Source: Roridomyces roridus (lineage: Eukaryota; Basidiomycota; Agaricomycetes; Agaricales; Mycenaceae). From it: a stretch of 64,000 bases of DNA. The stretch lies in the NCBI GenBank assembly GCA_029378245.1, contig JARKIF010000094.1, positions 58,493 through 122,492 on the forward strand, written 5' to 3'. The translations under genes and the position numbers were made by a program. Within the stretch, counting starts at the first letter, position 1; every line of letters starts with the position of its first letter. Shown piece after piece: positions 44,551 to 54,316 of this stretch. The notes below the pieces were generated by a model, which was given only the letters and a program-made list of their open reading frames with translations, ran no database searches and was not told the DNA's origin.

Positions 44551-45798
44551 ATGTCTCTCTCGGGCACTCTCATCTGCTCAAACATCCTTGCTCCGGTGTC
44601 CTCGACTCGGCCCCAGACTTTCCCAGCGACCTGCGCAGTATTACGCCAAACTCTGCAAACCCTCAGACATCCAATTTCTCCTGCCATTCAATATGACGGG
44701 ATTCTCTGTCACATACACACGAAGCGGGATCCTGTAACTGAAATTCGGTGGTGGCGAACCGAGGACGTTCAATGCGCGGCTTCAAAAAGACCCCGAGATA
44801 TCTCTGGTCCAAGGGCTCAAGGATTCGGAGGGTCAGTGGACATTGGGCTGCGTACCGAAAGACGACTCCGACCGGGCGCGCGGCGTCTGTTTGAACGCAG
44901 ATGTGGCTCTGGCTTTAGAAAACGAAACGGTGCGTGTCATATTGACGCTGTCGGGCTGTTTCCAATGCGGATTCCCAGGATCATCGCCTACAAAACATTT
45001 TGAAGCTTCTACTATCCGTCACCCCCAGTGAGAAAGCCGTCTCGGGATATCTTGGTATATCTTGGGTCAAATTCCAAGATATCCCGAGACCCCCCGAGAC
45101 ACAGCGCTATGAATCTGGCAGTATATCTTGGATTCTTAGAATGTGTCAAAAATGTGTCAAAAATGCTCGAAAATGTGATCAAATTTGCGCAGCGGCAAGA
45201 TGCCTCAAGAAAATCCAAGAGGAAAATGGCAGTCTGTCAAGATATCACGAGATATCCCAAGATATCCCGAGACGGCTTTCTCACTGGGCGTCACCCTCAT
45301 CAATGAGCTCACTCATCTCCTCAAAAACCATTTTCTTCCCCACCCGAACAGTGCTGAAAACTACGTCGAGGCTGAAGCTGGATGGAGTCTGGAGAAGGCC
45401 CTCCTCGGCGGTCATATCCGCGTAACCTGGGAATCCGCAGCAGAAATAGGAGTCATCGAGAAAATTGCCAGACTTTCGCTTGTGCCGGACCGCGAGAACG
45501 AAGAGCGCCTCATCGGTACGACGGCTCATCCATTCCAGTTCTCTCTATGCTGAACCATTTCTTAGTGGACTCGGATATGGAAGCGTATTTAGCGGCGTTG
45601 GATTCGGCATGCATCCTCAAACTATGCGACCTTGAATTGACGCGCGTTGGGCAGGGGGTCCCGCCTATGGTCACCACTCGAGGGTCTTCCCCGAATGACT
45701 GGACGCGGTGGCCGCCGCGCGTGAAGTTGGAGCCTGGTCAAGTGTGGACCTTGGTCGGTGCAGATCGAGCCCCGTTCACGGAGGGTGTTATGGGTTGA
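44551..45798 (+). pseudogene. HExxH-array copy 1, disrupted by MITE and frameshift
   Basis: First of five tandem relatives. It begins MSLSGTLICSNILAPVSS, continues RWWRTEDV, then shifts by one base into LQKDPEISLVQGLKDSEG and GCVPKDDSDRARGVCLN (family blocks, 44780-44930). After an intron (GTGCGT at 44932) the second exon reads LLLSVT and is cut by a 265-bp MITE. It resumes LINELTHLLKNHFLPHP, AEAGWSLEKALLGGHIRVTW, and the last exon (about 45570 on) ends with LEPGQVWTLVGADRAPFTEG. The putative zinc site is NELTH instead of HExxH, while the downstream Glu (AEAGW) is kept. The C-terminal YTYEDQQ tail of the other copies is missing. Confidence 0.7.
45024..45288. mobile_element. 265-bp MITE with 32-bp terminal inverted repeats
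   Basis: The left end starts CCCAGTGAGAAAGCCGTC and the right end is its exact reverse complement. The TIR match extends for about 32 bp and then imperfectly through ATATCTTGG-type repeats; internally the left arm has its own short hairpin. It is flanked by the 7-bp direct repeat CGTCACC (45017-45023 and 45289-45295), a target-site duplication. No coding capacity. It sits inside exon 2 of array copy 1; removing it rejoins codons for SVT and LINELTH. TIR and TSD size suggest a DNA-transposon (hAT/Mutator-like) derivative, family uncertain. Confidence 0.85.
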
Positions 45799-46290
45799 AT
45801 ATGTAGTACATATACTTGCCCGTTCGGAGGGATAGCATCCATCTTGTTGTTGACCGATATAGAACGCCATGATGTTGTTTACTTCCTCTTCAGAGTCTTT
45901 TCCAGGACGTCCACCAGCTTCGGTAGCCTTCCAACAAATCGGTATCCGGGGTCTCTGCGCTCCCGTTCTTGAGGCCCATAGTGCTTTTGTCCTTCGTCGG
46001 ACGTGCCTTTTTATCACCCACTTCATCGCAGCCACGCCAGCTCGCGAATGTAGGAGACCACTCATCTCGACGTACGGGATGTGGGTCCCATGGCCAGTGT
46101 CACCGCGGGATCGCGCAAAATGCCGCTTGACGCCGCTGCGACCCTTGCCTTGATCACTGCCCTCCCTCCACGACGGCCTCCGGCCTGCCAGATCGATTCC
46201 GAGACAGAGGCGGAGGCGGAAATTCTCCACAGCGTAGCTCGATGACGGTGGCAACTGACGATCGGGACAAACCTCCTGTCTCTCTTCACC
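45799..46290. other. spacer between array copies 1 and 2
   Basis: No sense-strand gene. Carries the upstream motif GACGATCGGG at 46257-46266. A 242-aa minus-strand frame crosses it and both neighbours; I reject it as chance. Confidence 0.4.
46257..46266 (+). promoter_or_regulatory. conserved upstream motif of array copy 2
   Basis: GACGATCGGG 24 bp before the ATG at 46291, followed by a CT-rich stretch. Related sequences precede copies 3 and 5. Confidence 0.45.
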
Positions 46291-47316
46291 ATGTCGCTCT
46301 CGGGGCTCATCATCTGTGAAAATGTCTTTGAGGACCCCGACGCGGCGCAAAACTTCCCCGCGACACTCTCAATAGTGCAACAGACGATGACAGCGCTCAA
46401 AGAATCCCTGGCAGCCCACTGCACCTACGCCTCCGTACTCAATAGCGTCGGGGTTCTACGCCGTAAATACCGATTGTGGAGCCCGGATGATACGAGGACC
46501 CTGCTGCAGAATGATCCCACCATCGTGTTGGTGCGGGGGCTCAAGGCGCCGGGTGTGGGTTGGCTCTGGGGCTGCGTGGCCCTACAAGATGCCGACCGGG
46601 CCAAATACGGGGAAGGGATCTGCTTGAACGGGGACATTGCACTGGCAATGGAGTCCGATACAACGGTGCGCGTATATGTACATTCTGTCGTTCTTCCCAT
46701 GCTCATTGCTACCAGGACCCTTTCCTCCGCGACGTATGCAGAACGATGTTTTCTGTTACCGTCATCCGCGGGATGATGCACCTGCTGAACCATCATGCCT
46801 TCCCAGACAAGCGCCTGGAGCCGACTCCTTTTGCGTTTGGCCATGGGAATCTTGGGCTCGAGTTGGAGGATCTTCTCCTCGACGGCCACATTGCTATAAC
46901 ATGGACGTCGCAGCCCGACATCGGCGACCTCTCAGCAGTCGAACGAGTGACTGTGGTCCAGAGGCCCATAAACAACGAGTACAAGGAGGTCCAACTCCGT
47001 AAGCATTCATTGACCGTCTCTTCTGCATACTGAGATTTACTCAGTGGGGCATCATTTGACCGAGTATCTCGAATCCCTCGCCAAGGGCCAGTTCCTTTCA
47101 GTCGCGTCCTTTGAGGATGCTCAGCCAGTCAAACCACCTAAACTTCCCATGGTGCGCGACCGTGGCTGGGTCCTCCGGCGCAGTTCAGGGATCCTCTTGG
47201 AACCCGGTCAAGTCTCGAATGGGGCCGGGTGCGGGAGACTCTTTACATACGAGGACCAGCAGGCCGTCATAGCAAGGGAGGCTGCTCGGGCTGCTGAGGA
47301 AGAGTGGGACAGTTGA
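46291..47316 (+). CDS. HExxH-array copy 2, intact but zinc site lost
   Basis: Three exons: 46291-46665, 46716-46998 and 47045-47316. Exon 2 is 283 nt, exactly as in copies 3 and 5, and all phases match. Blocks: MSLSGLIICENVFEDPDAAQ, TMTALKESL, LWSPDDTRTLLQNDPTIVLV, WGCVALQDADRAKYGEGICL, DVCRTMFSVTVIRGMMHLLN, HGNLGLELEDLLLDGHIAIT, ILLEPGQVSNGAGC, LFTYEDQQAVIAREAARAAE. At the HExxH position it reads RGMMH (46767-46781), and the downstream Glu is Asn (GNLG), so both the first His and Glu of the motif and the third ligand are gone. About 313 residues. I do not recognise the family by name. Likely a non-catalytic paralogue. Confidence 0.75.
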
Positions 47317-47380
47317 GCAGGAGCCGAGTTCGTCTGTATCTCTCAATTCCAATCACAATCTGAGTCAAGTTTTAGTCAAT

Positions 47381-47390
47381 GACGATCGGT
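47381..47390 (+). promoter_or_regulatory. conserved upstream motif of array copy 3
   Basis: GACGATCGGT 26 bp before the ATG at 47417, followed by a CT-rich tract, as in copies 2 and 5. Confidence 0.45.
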
Positions 47391-47416
47391 TAACCCCTCT
47401 TCTCTCTCAGACCACC

Positions 47417-48439
47417 ATGTCCTCGCTTTCTGGCACTGTCTTAGACCTCTGCAACGACCCCGACGCCCGACACCTCTTCCCGGAGACGTTCGCCGTCGTA
47501 GAGCAAACCATGAATGCGCTCATGCGTTACGCGAACCGGCTGAACGACATCGTAGCTGACCGGGATACTGACTGCGACAATCTCAAAATGTGGATACAGG
47601 AAGATATCAAAGCTTGGTTCCGGGCGAATCTCAATGTCTGGCTGGTGGCAGGGCTCACCCGGGAGCACGATGGATCGATCTGGGGCTGCGTCCCCAAGAG
47701 CGACGTGGACCGAGCAAAGTACGGGGAGGGTATCTGCCTGAACGGCAATATAGTTCAAGTGCTAGAGTCGAGAGACACCGTGTGTGTTGTTCTTATATCA
47801 CCTCTTCACATGCTCATTCATCTACCAGGAACCATACCTCGGGAACGTCTGCAGAATCATGTTGTCCGTTACGTTGGCGCATGAGATTATGCATCTCCTC
47901 GATTTGCTGGCCTTTCCAGAGTGGCGAATGAAAAAAACGCCGCCAGGAGTTGATGATGAGGAGTCGGGCTTCAAGCTCGAGGCTGGACTTTTCGGTGGAT
48001 ATATCAGGGTCAGTTGGGAGAACGAGGACGACAAAGACCAAATGGCCAAGATCTCGCATCTAACATTTCGGGAGAGGTTCAGCAAGGAGGAAGATCCCGA
48101 CGCACTATTGGGTATGCATTCATTCATTCCTTCATCTCCGTTTTCGTGTACTGTACTGAGAAAAGGTCAGCGGGTAAACACGTCCAAGAGTGGGTCGACA
48201 AGCTTGCGCAGGGCGAGATCATGGAGTTCTCAGCGTTCAAGGATGTGACCAATACCCAAATTCCGGTATCCATGGGGCGCCGCCGTGGGCCTCGCAATTC
48301 TTCCCGGTCCCTTCCTGGAGGATACACAACATATCCCCTGAAACCTGGTCAAGTCTCGATGTTGGTGGGAGCTCGCCGAGCACCCTCCAATCGACCGTAC
48401 ACGTACGAGGACCAGCAGGCGGACATTGCTGGCCGCTGA
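47417..48439 (+). CDS. HExxH-array copy 3, putative zinc metallopeptidase-like protein
   Basis: Exons 47417-47779, 47829-48111 and 48171-48439, all in phase; about 304 residues, no signal peptide. N-terminus MSSLSGTVLDLCNDPDARHL, then VVEQTMNALMRYANRL, MWIQEDIKAWFRANLNVWLV, IWGCVPKSDVDRAKYGEGIC. Exon 2 carries VCRIMLSVTLAHEIMHLLDL with HEIMH at 47880-47894, and 23 residues later Glu in EESGFKLEAGLFGGYIRVSW. HExxH followed by a Glu about 20-25 residues on is the zinc-binding layout of gluzincin peptidases; peptidase activity here is inferred. The C-terminus holds LKPGQVSMLVGARRAPSNRP and YTYEDQQADIAGR. Probably cytosolic. Confidence 0.78.
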
Positions 48440-48536
48440 AGATTGACCGTTTCTCGCTCTATGTATGTATGTATCTTATCGATGTATTCTATTCGTACAA
48501 TGGTCACTTAATCCCTCATCTTTCTCCACATTCGTC

Positions 48537-49390
48537 ATGTCGCTCTCGGGCCCGGCTCGTTATCTGTCCAAATGTCCTGGAGGACCCCAACACGGCGCAA
48601 AACTTCCCCGCAACGCTCTCGATACTGCGTCAGACCATGACTGCGCTCGCCGCTCACACAATCGCGGAAGGCCCATGTTATCTTACTCGGGTGGACCCAG
48701 GACGATATGAAGACCTGGCTACAGGATGATCCCACCATCGGGTTGGTGCGGGGACTCGAGGCGGTGGAAGCGAGTTGGCTCGGGGGTTGTGTGGCCTTAC
48801 AAATGCCGAGCCGGCAAAGTATGGGCAAGGGATCTGCATGAACGGGGACCAATCGAGTCCAACGAAACGGTGCGCGTGTATATTCTATTCTCTCTTCCCA
48901 TGCTCATGATTATCAGGACCCTTCCTCCGCGACGTATGTATGCAGAACGATGTTGTCGGTTACCGTGTTCTCTCCGGGGTGATGGACCTGCTGCACGACC
49001 ACCTGCGCTTCGTCATGAGAGTCTTGGACCTGAGCTGGAGAATGGGTGGTCACATTCTTATCACGTGGACGTCTCAGCGCGACATCGGCCATCTCTCAAC
49101 AGTTGAACGAGTGACTGCATCACGAGCCAGCAGACCACGAATGGCATGAGGGCCAAACTCCGTAAGAATTGGCGGACTCTCCTTCTGCGTACATACATAC
49201 TGAGATTTGCTCAGGGGAGCAGCATTTGTCAAAACTGTCGCAGACGGCCAGCTCCTTCCAGTCGGTCACTTTCAAGATGCGCAGCCAGTTTCGGCTCGTA
49301 ATCCTTTTCAAGCCCGACAAGAGCGGTACGGGGGAAGACCTTATATAACATTCGACTCTTAGAAAAGGGGAAGAGGAGGAGCAATTGAGC
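48537..49390 (+). pseudogene. HExxH-array copy 4, frameshifted relic
   Basis: Starts ATGTCGCTCTCGGGC like copy 2, but two extra bases shift the frame at once. In another frame it reads ICPNVLEDPNTAQNFPATLS, then WTQDDMKTWLQDDPTIGLVR and WLGGCVALQ, then another shift. The exon-2 equivalent contains VFSGVMDLLHDHLRF where HExxH should be, and GGHILITWTSQRDIGHLSTV near 49046-49105. The C-terminal PGQV and TYEDQQ blocks are absent. At least three frame breaks. Closest to copy 2 (shared LQDDPTI.LVRGL and ILITWTSQ.DIG.LS). Confidence 0.7.
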
Positions 49391-50287
49391 AGACGTGAGC
49401 GTCTGTCTCTGAGTGTCCACTGTATAATACATCTAAATCCCATCCGTTCTGTTCGCACTCTGAATATATATCCCAGGGCACAGTTCAGCTTCTGTGGTCG
49501 ACGTTATTGCGGTCTAAATGGGTGAATTTCAGTTGCAGGTCGGTATTGTCGTCGGGCCCTTTGGACGATGCATCAGCAGCGAACGACAGGAGCAGGCATT
49601 GGCCCCTTGCCATGCGAAACAAGACACCGTGGAGGGGGAGAGGGGATACAAGTGGCGATACGCACTTTGCAGACACTCACTCCACCTCTGAGATGATACA
49701 CGAAGCGCGTGCGGTGTGCGAGCTGTGAGGAGCGAAGTGCTTGAAATGTATCCTAGAGTCGTTCTGCAGTAGGAAAGAAAGTCAGAATGAGCGCATAAGC
49801 GCATATACGAGGGTCAGACGTACTATGCTGCCTCTGAACTCTGCAGTGACGCTTCTGGCAAGGCTGCAAGGGGCTGAAGCGGTGTACGTACTCGAAAGCG
49901 TCCGCCGTGTCGCCGCTTGCTGCCAGCGTCAAGCCCAGGAAGCGATCATCTCGTCATGGCGGTGCCTTCCAGCAGTCAGGGAGGATGAGGAAGGCGAAGG
50001 CGGAAGATGAGGCACGAACTAGGACAGTCGTGTACTTAACGCGAGTTTCGAGCATGCCTGAGAAGAGCCTTAAAAGTTTTGCGTTACCCTTGGGGCGGCT
50101 GAATCAGGATGAGCCTGGCTGAAAGCGCCTGTTTAAGAACCTTGTGTGTCGAGTCTAGCCTGGACGTACCTTGCAGAGTCCTTCACCCTTTCTTTTCTGG
50201 TGATGGACGATAGGGAGGGCCGAGAGAAAGGGGCAGAAGCCGATGCTGAGTCAACGATCGGTTGACCTCTCTCCTCTCCGCACCACC
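49391..50287. other. spacer before array copy 5
   Basis: About 0.9 kb. Short frames only; the copy 5 upstream motif is at 50254-50261. No recognised gene or repeat. Confidence 0.4.
50254..50261 (+). promoter_or_regulatory. conserved upstream motif of array copy 5
   Basis: ACGATCGG (in TCAACGATCGGTTGACC) 26 bp before the ATG at 50288, with the same following CT-rich tract and ACCACC before ATG as in copy 3. Confidence 0.45.
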
Positions 50288-51375
50288 ATGTCCTCGCTTA
50301 CTGGGATTGTCCTCTGCAAAGATATCTGTCGGGACGTTAACGCACAAGACCTGTACCCGGAGACAGTCGCCGTTATTCAACAAACTATGACTGCCCTCAG
50401 GCGGTCAACCAAGGCCCACCAGCGATATGCCAATATCATCAATGATATAGCTGAGAAGCGCGGCCTCGACCACTTCAAATTCTGGCGGCAGGAAGACGTC
50501 AAGAAGTGGTTCTGCCCGGACGTGTATATCTCGTTGGTCGCAGGGCTCAAGCAGGAGCACGAGGGATGGATGTGGGGTTGCTTCCCCAAGAGCGACGTGG
50601 ACCGGGCGAAGTACGGGGAGGGTATCTGCCTGAACGGAGATATCGTTCAAGTGCTCGAGTCGAAAGACACTGTGCGTGTCTTGCTTATATCACTTCTTCC
50701 CATGCTCATTCCTCTATCAGACGCCATACCTCAAAGATGTCTGCGAAATAATGCTGGCCATTACCTTGGCGCATGAGATCATGCATCTCCTGAACTGGCT
50801 CATTTTCCCTGAATACCGAATGGAGAGAACACCGCCTGGAGTCGGGAATAGCGAGTCGGGCTTTGAGCTCGAGGCGAGACTTTTTGGGGGGCATATTCAG
50901 GCCGTATGGGAGGAGAAGGCGCACCAGGGACAAGTGCGGAAGATTAGGGATTTAAGTTTCCGGAAGAAGGGTTGGAAGCCAGAAGATCCTGATGCATTAC
51001 TGAGTATGTATTCACTTTCATTCCTCATCTTCCCTTTCTGTACTGACAAAATGATTAGAGGATTCACACCTCGAGGAGTGGACCCGCAAACTCGCGGAGG
51101 GCGAGCTCATAGACTTCTCGTCGTTTGATGATGTACATATGGTGCACCTCCCACCATTCATGATCCGCGGGCGTGGGCCTCTCAGCTCTCCAGTCCAATT
51201 GGCCGAGGGAGCGGGTTTGGGGCTCATCACACGTCCGGGCGCGTTGAAACCCGGCCAGGTCTCAGTAATGGTGGGAGCTCACCGAGCGCCCTGGAATCGA
51301 CCATACACATATGAGGACCAGCAGCGGGACCTGGGAACTGCAAGGCGAGCTGCCGAGGCTGCTGCTCAAGATTGA
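50288..51375 (+). CDS. HExxH-array copy 5, putative zinc metallopeptidase-like protein
   Basis: Exons 50288-50671, 50721-51003 and 51059-51375 in matching phases; about 327 residues. N-terminus MSSLTGIVLCKDICRDVNAQ, VIQQTMTALRRSTKAH, FWRQEDVKKWFCPDVYISLV, WGCFPKSDVDRAKYGEGICL. Exon 2: VCEIMLAITLAHEIMHLLNW with HEIMH at 50772-50786, then Glu 23 residues on in NSESGFELEARLFGGHIQAV. Exon 3: HLEEWTRKLAEGELIDFSSF, ALKPGQVSVMVGAHRAP and YTYEDQQRDLGTARRAAEAA. Zinc-site residues are intact as in copy 3, its closest relative in the array. Function unknown; the family name was not recognised. Confidence 0.78.
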
Positions 51376-51754
51376 TCATGATGTGTATTTGAACGATGAA
51401 CGATGTACTTTATTCGCGCAATGGTCAACGGCTTCCAGCTGGATTTCGCCGGAAAACAAAGCAACTTGGAGCGCTGGCCTCTTCGGGTGCGGTCACAAAG
51501 CCAAGGTTTCATGATGAGACAGTGCAATTGGAAGCGGTGTCGACAGGTCACGATTGGCAGCGTTGGTGAGGAACCTTGAGGGCAGTGAAAGTAGCGTAGC
51601 GACGTAAAGCTCCATGCATTTTAATCCGACATTAGCAGCAGGGAAAGGACGAAAAGATGTACATGGACACGAAGGCGGAATATAATAGCTGACAAGAGGA
51701 GGGTCCGGGCATTAGATACGGTGTGTAGGTACGCGGGAGGAGGTCTCGCATCGC
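51376..51754. other. intergenic, 3' regions
   Basis: Convergent 3' ends of array copy 5 and the v-SNARE gene. Nothing else seen. Confidence 0.45.
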
Positions 51755-52430
51755 CTAGTGCTTGGTAGCCTTGACGATGGAGACGACAATGATGATGATG
51801 ATGACTGCAATAGCACCACCGATGATGAGGCGCATCTGGGGGTGGGTGAGGCGAGGGCGGGTAGGGAGGAGGAGGTCGACGCACCTTCATGTCTTTCCAC
51901 CTTTAGAAGCGAATCAATGACGGAGCGTGAGAGGGTAGGCGGGCAGGGAGAGAAAGGGAGCAGAAGCCGTGAGTGAAGACCTTTGTCTGAGCAGGAGGCG
52001 GACATACCACATGTTCTGTAGAGTGTCGGGTCAGTGCCAGCAAGAACAAAAAGCGGACAGCAAACGCACCTTCCGGACACGGTTGGCGCCACGACGGAAG
52101 CCCTGAGCGCTTACTGCCAGGTTGTCTGGTAGAGAAACATTGAGACGCTGTCCTCCCGTTCAGAGTACGAGCGGCGACAGACCAGTCTTGTCTTGCAGAG
52201 AGTCGAGACGTTCGCCCCGCTCTGCTACTTTGGTGATATTCTCGCGCATGATGCCGACGGTGTCGTCGATTTGGGCCTGGATGGCAGCGGTCTTGGCATT
52301 GCCCTGGCTGCCTCCTGCAGCAGGGGCACCGCCAGCGCCGTTGCGGGGCAAGTAGGGGTCGTATGGCTCTGACCTGGTGGTGATGTCAGCGGGACTTGCA
52401 GCGACTTGGAGACGTAGCAAGGACGGACAT
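51755..52430 (-). CDS. SNC1: synaptobrevin-type v-SNARE (R-SNARE)
   Basis: Vesicle R-SNARE for exocytic and endosomal fusion. The start at 52430 (MSVLAT) is spliced by a short 40-nt intron (GTCTCC...CACCAG) to [20 protein letters not shown]. The SNARE motif follows: [20 protein letters not shown] and [16 protein letters not shown] with the zero-layer Arg in ERGERLDSL, an intron, [18 protein letters not shown], an intron, NMWWKDMKMRLIIGG and a C-terminal transmembrane helix ([17 protein letters not shown]), TAG at 51755. About 115-120 residues, the usual length. The first-exon junction is my inference, because the long frame has no in-frame ATG of its own. Confidence 0.9.
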
Positions 52431-52906
52431 GACTGGTACGTGGGGGTCTGTTGGTGGAGGAGTGAGTTGGAGAGGACGAGGGCTGCAGGCTGGTACGCAC
52501 CGTTTCAAACGAGGTGGTGAGAGGGCACTGTCTAGTGATCACGATCCTTGTTTGCGCAGCTCGGCACAGCTCCTTACAAGTCCTTACACCGAAATCTTGA
52601 CAAACAGCGCGCCGAGTCCCGACGCCCACCGACATCTCCGCACCCACTTTTTCCTCCATGGTCTATTCCACTTTGTCTTGAGGTTACGTGGACTTGTACG
52701 GCAGCATTGAGCGGCGTACGTTGAACCCTCCGGGAAATTTGTATGCATCCATACATGGCCATGAGCCGCCCAGCGGCAAAGAGCATTCTTCTTCAAGTTT
52801 CCGTGACGACTTTCTTCAAAGGCCAAAGGAAACATTCCTCAAAGAAACAAAGAGACGGTCAACTTAAAAATCCTCTTTGTCCGGATGCTTCTTCGTCTAC
52901 CCTTCC
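52431..52906. other. divergent promoter region, v-SNARE / chimerolectin
   Basis: 476 bp between the two divergent starts. Nothing further recognised. Confidence 0.45.
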
Positions 52907-54003
52907 ATGGCTCTCCTCACAGGACATGTATACACACTCAGGTGCGAAGCGTACAGCAACAGAATGCTCGATTTGGCCGCAGGTGAGTATATTGATCCAA
53001 ACTTCCGGAATTACTGCTGAGTTGGGCTCAGGCAACTCGAACAACGGCACCGCGGTCATAGGCTACCACCCCGAAACCTTGCACCCCAACGCATTCAATC
53101 AGTTCTGGATCTTGACCCTCATCGGCGGAACGACCGATGTGTACACCGTCCAAAACCTCAGGTCTGGAACATACCTCGACGTGGTCGGTGGCAACAAAAA
53201 GAACGGAACGGCCATTGTTGGGTATTCTTGGAATCGTCCCAACAACCCCAATCAGTACTGGCGGGTCTATGAATGTGAATGGAATGGGCGCCATAGACTA
53301 CAGAATATTGCGAGTGGCACATTCCTCGATCTTCCCAATCCGGCAGACTGTAAACAAACACCAGCTTCCGATTGCTCGCCACTCATGCTTTGTAGTCCAC
53401 AAGGTCCACGCTTGGTCAAAGCAGGACAACAACCCCCACCAAATGTGGAACCTCGTCCGCGTCTCTCGTACAGCCGAGGAAGTCCGCAACGCTCTGGAGA
53501 GTCCCTATGTCAACCCGGAAACTTTCAAAAGCTACCGTGCCGACGCAGTGTGAGATTGAAGACACTTTCAACCCATTCGCCGACTCATCAGAATTTTGCT
53601 CTAGTTATGTGACTATCCCCAGAGACGTGCGACAAGAAATCTGGACGGGATCCGGTCTAAAGGATGCCGAGTGGCGCGAGTCGGTCTTTGACTGTACGCT
53701 CAACTCGACTTCAACTCGAATATCCTGCTGAACGCATATGTGGGCGACGACTTTGCTTTTGTCGCCAAGGCCGCCGTGTCCAATTACGCCAAGTCGAACA
53801 TCAAAGGCAGCGTATAAGGGTTCTCGTCGAACCTGAATGATTTTCTTTCTTTAACTGCTTTACAGAAAATCTCCCTTCTCTTTGGCATCGGCTACACCTC
53901 GAACGGCCAAGATATTCACGCGTACAATTTTTATCTGAATGATACGCTTGACAGGGCTGTTTGGTTTGAGCCGCAGAATGGGAAAGAGGAACCCGGCGTA
54001 TAG
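52907..54003 (+). pseudogene. MOA-like chimerolectin gene (beta-trefoil lectin plus papain-like domain), one splice acceptor damaged
   Basis: Related to the Marasmius oreades agglutinin family of fungal defence chimerolectins: a ricin-type beta-trefoil joined to a Cys-protease/dimerisation domain. Start at 52907. Trefoil repeats show YSNRMLDLAAG, NNGTAVIGYH, FNQFWILTLI, SGTYLDVVGG, NKKNGTAIVGY, NPNQYWRVYE, NIASGTFLDL, HAWSKQDNNPHQMWNLV (QxW-type motifs). The C-domain has VRQEIWTGSGL and WRESVFDC with the putative catalytic Cys, DDFAFVAKAAV, the His in DIHAYNF and the Glu in WFEPQNG, so the triad residues are all present. Between the Cys codon and DDFA lies a roughly 50-nt intron-like insert with GTACGC donor and a CTGAAC-type branch but GG where AG is expected (about 53748). 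Reading through meets a stop. Hence possibly non-functional, unless an unrecognised splice form is used. Confidence 0.65.
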
Positions 54004-54262
54004 GTCACAGTTCGGTACTTACTGAAGTTGCTCTTTCAAGACCTCACGTACTACCAAATTACATTTCAATCTCACCTGTCTTTCTAATCTCGTATACGAA
54101 TACGATACGCCTGACTGGCAGGGCTGTTTGGTTTAAACCGCAGACTGGGAAGCGATGGCGAACCCGGCATATATGATATAGTTCATGGTTCAGTACTTAC
54201 TGAATGGTTCATTTCAGAGTTCAACCCAGTTGCATTTGCGTGTCACCCGTTTCCATAACTCT
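53941..54262 (+). repeat. tandem duplication of the chimerolectin 3' end
   Basis: The last coding exon and 3' flank (about 53941-54095) are repeated, diverged, at about 54104-54262. Shared landmarks are GATACGC, CAGGGCTGTTTGGTTT, CCGCAGA, AACCCGGC, and CAGTACTTACTGAA-like pieces. The second unit has an in-frame stop and a Glu-to-Lys type change, so it is not coding. Confidence 0.7.
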
Positions 54263-54316
54263 TGATCAGTAAAAACCTTTTGGGCCATTGCATATTTTCA
54301 AAACAAGAAAATCGCC

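Noticed and set aside
45622..46350. 242-codon minus-strand frame across the spacer of array copies 1 and 2
   Set aside because: Antisense to parts of both copies, no domain or coding-like composition; judged chance.
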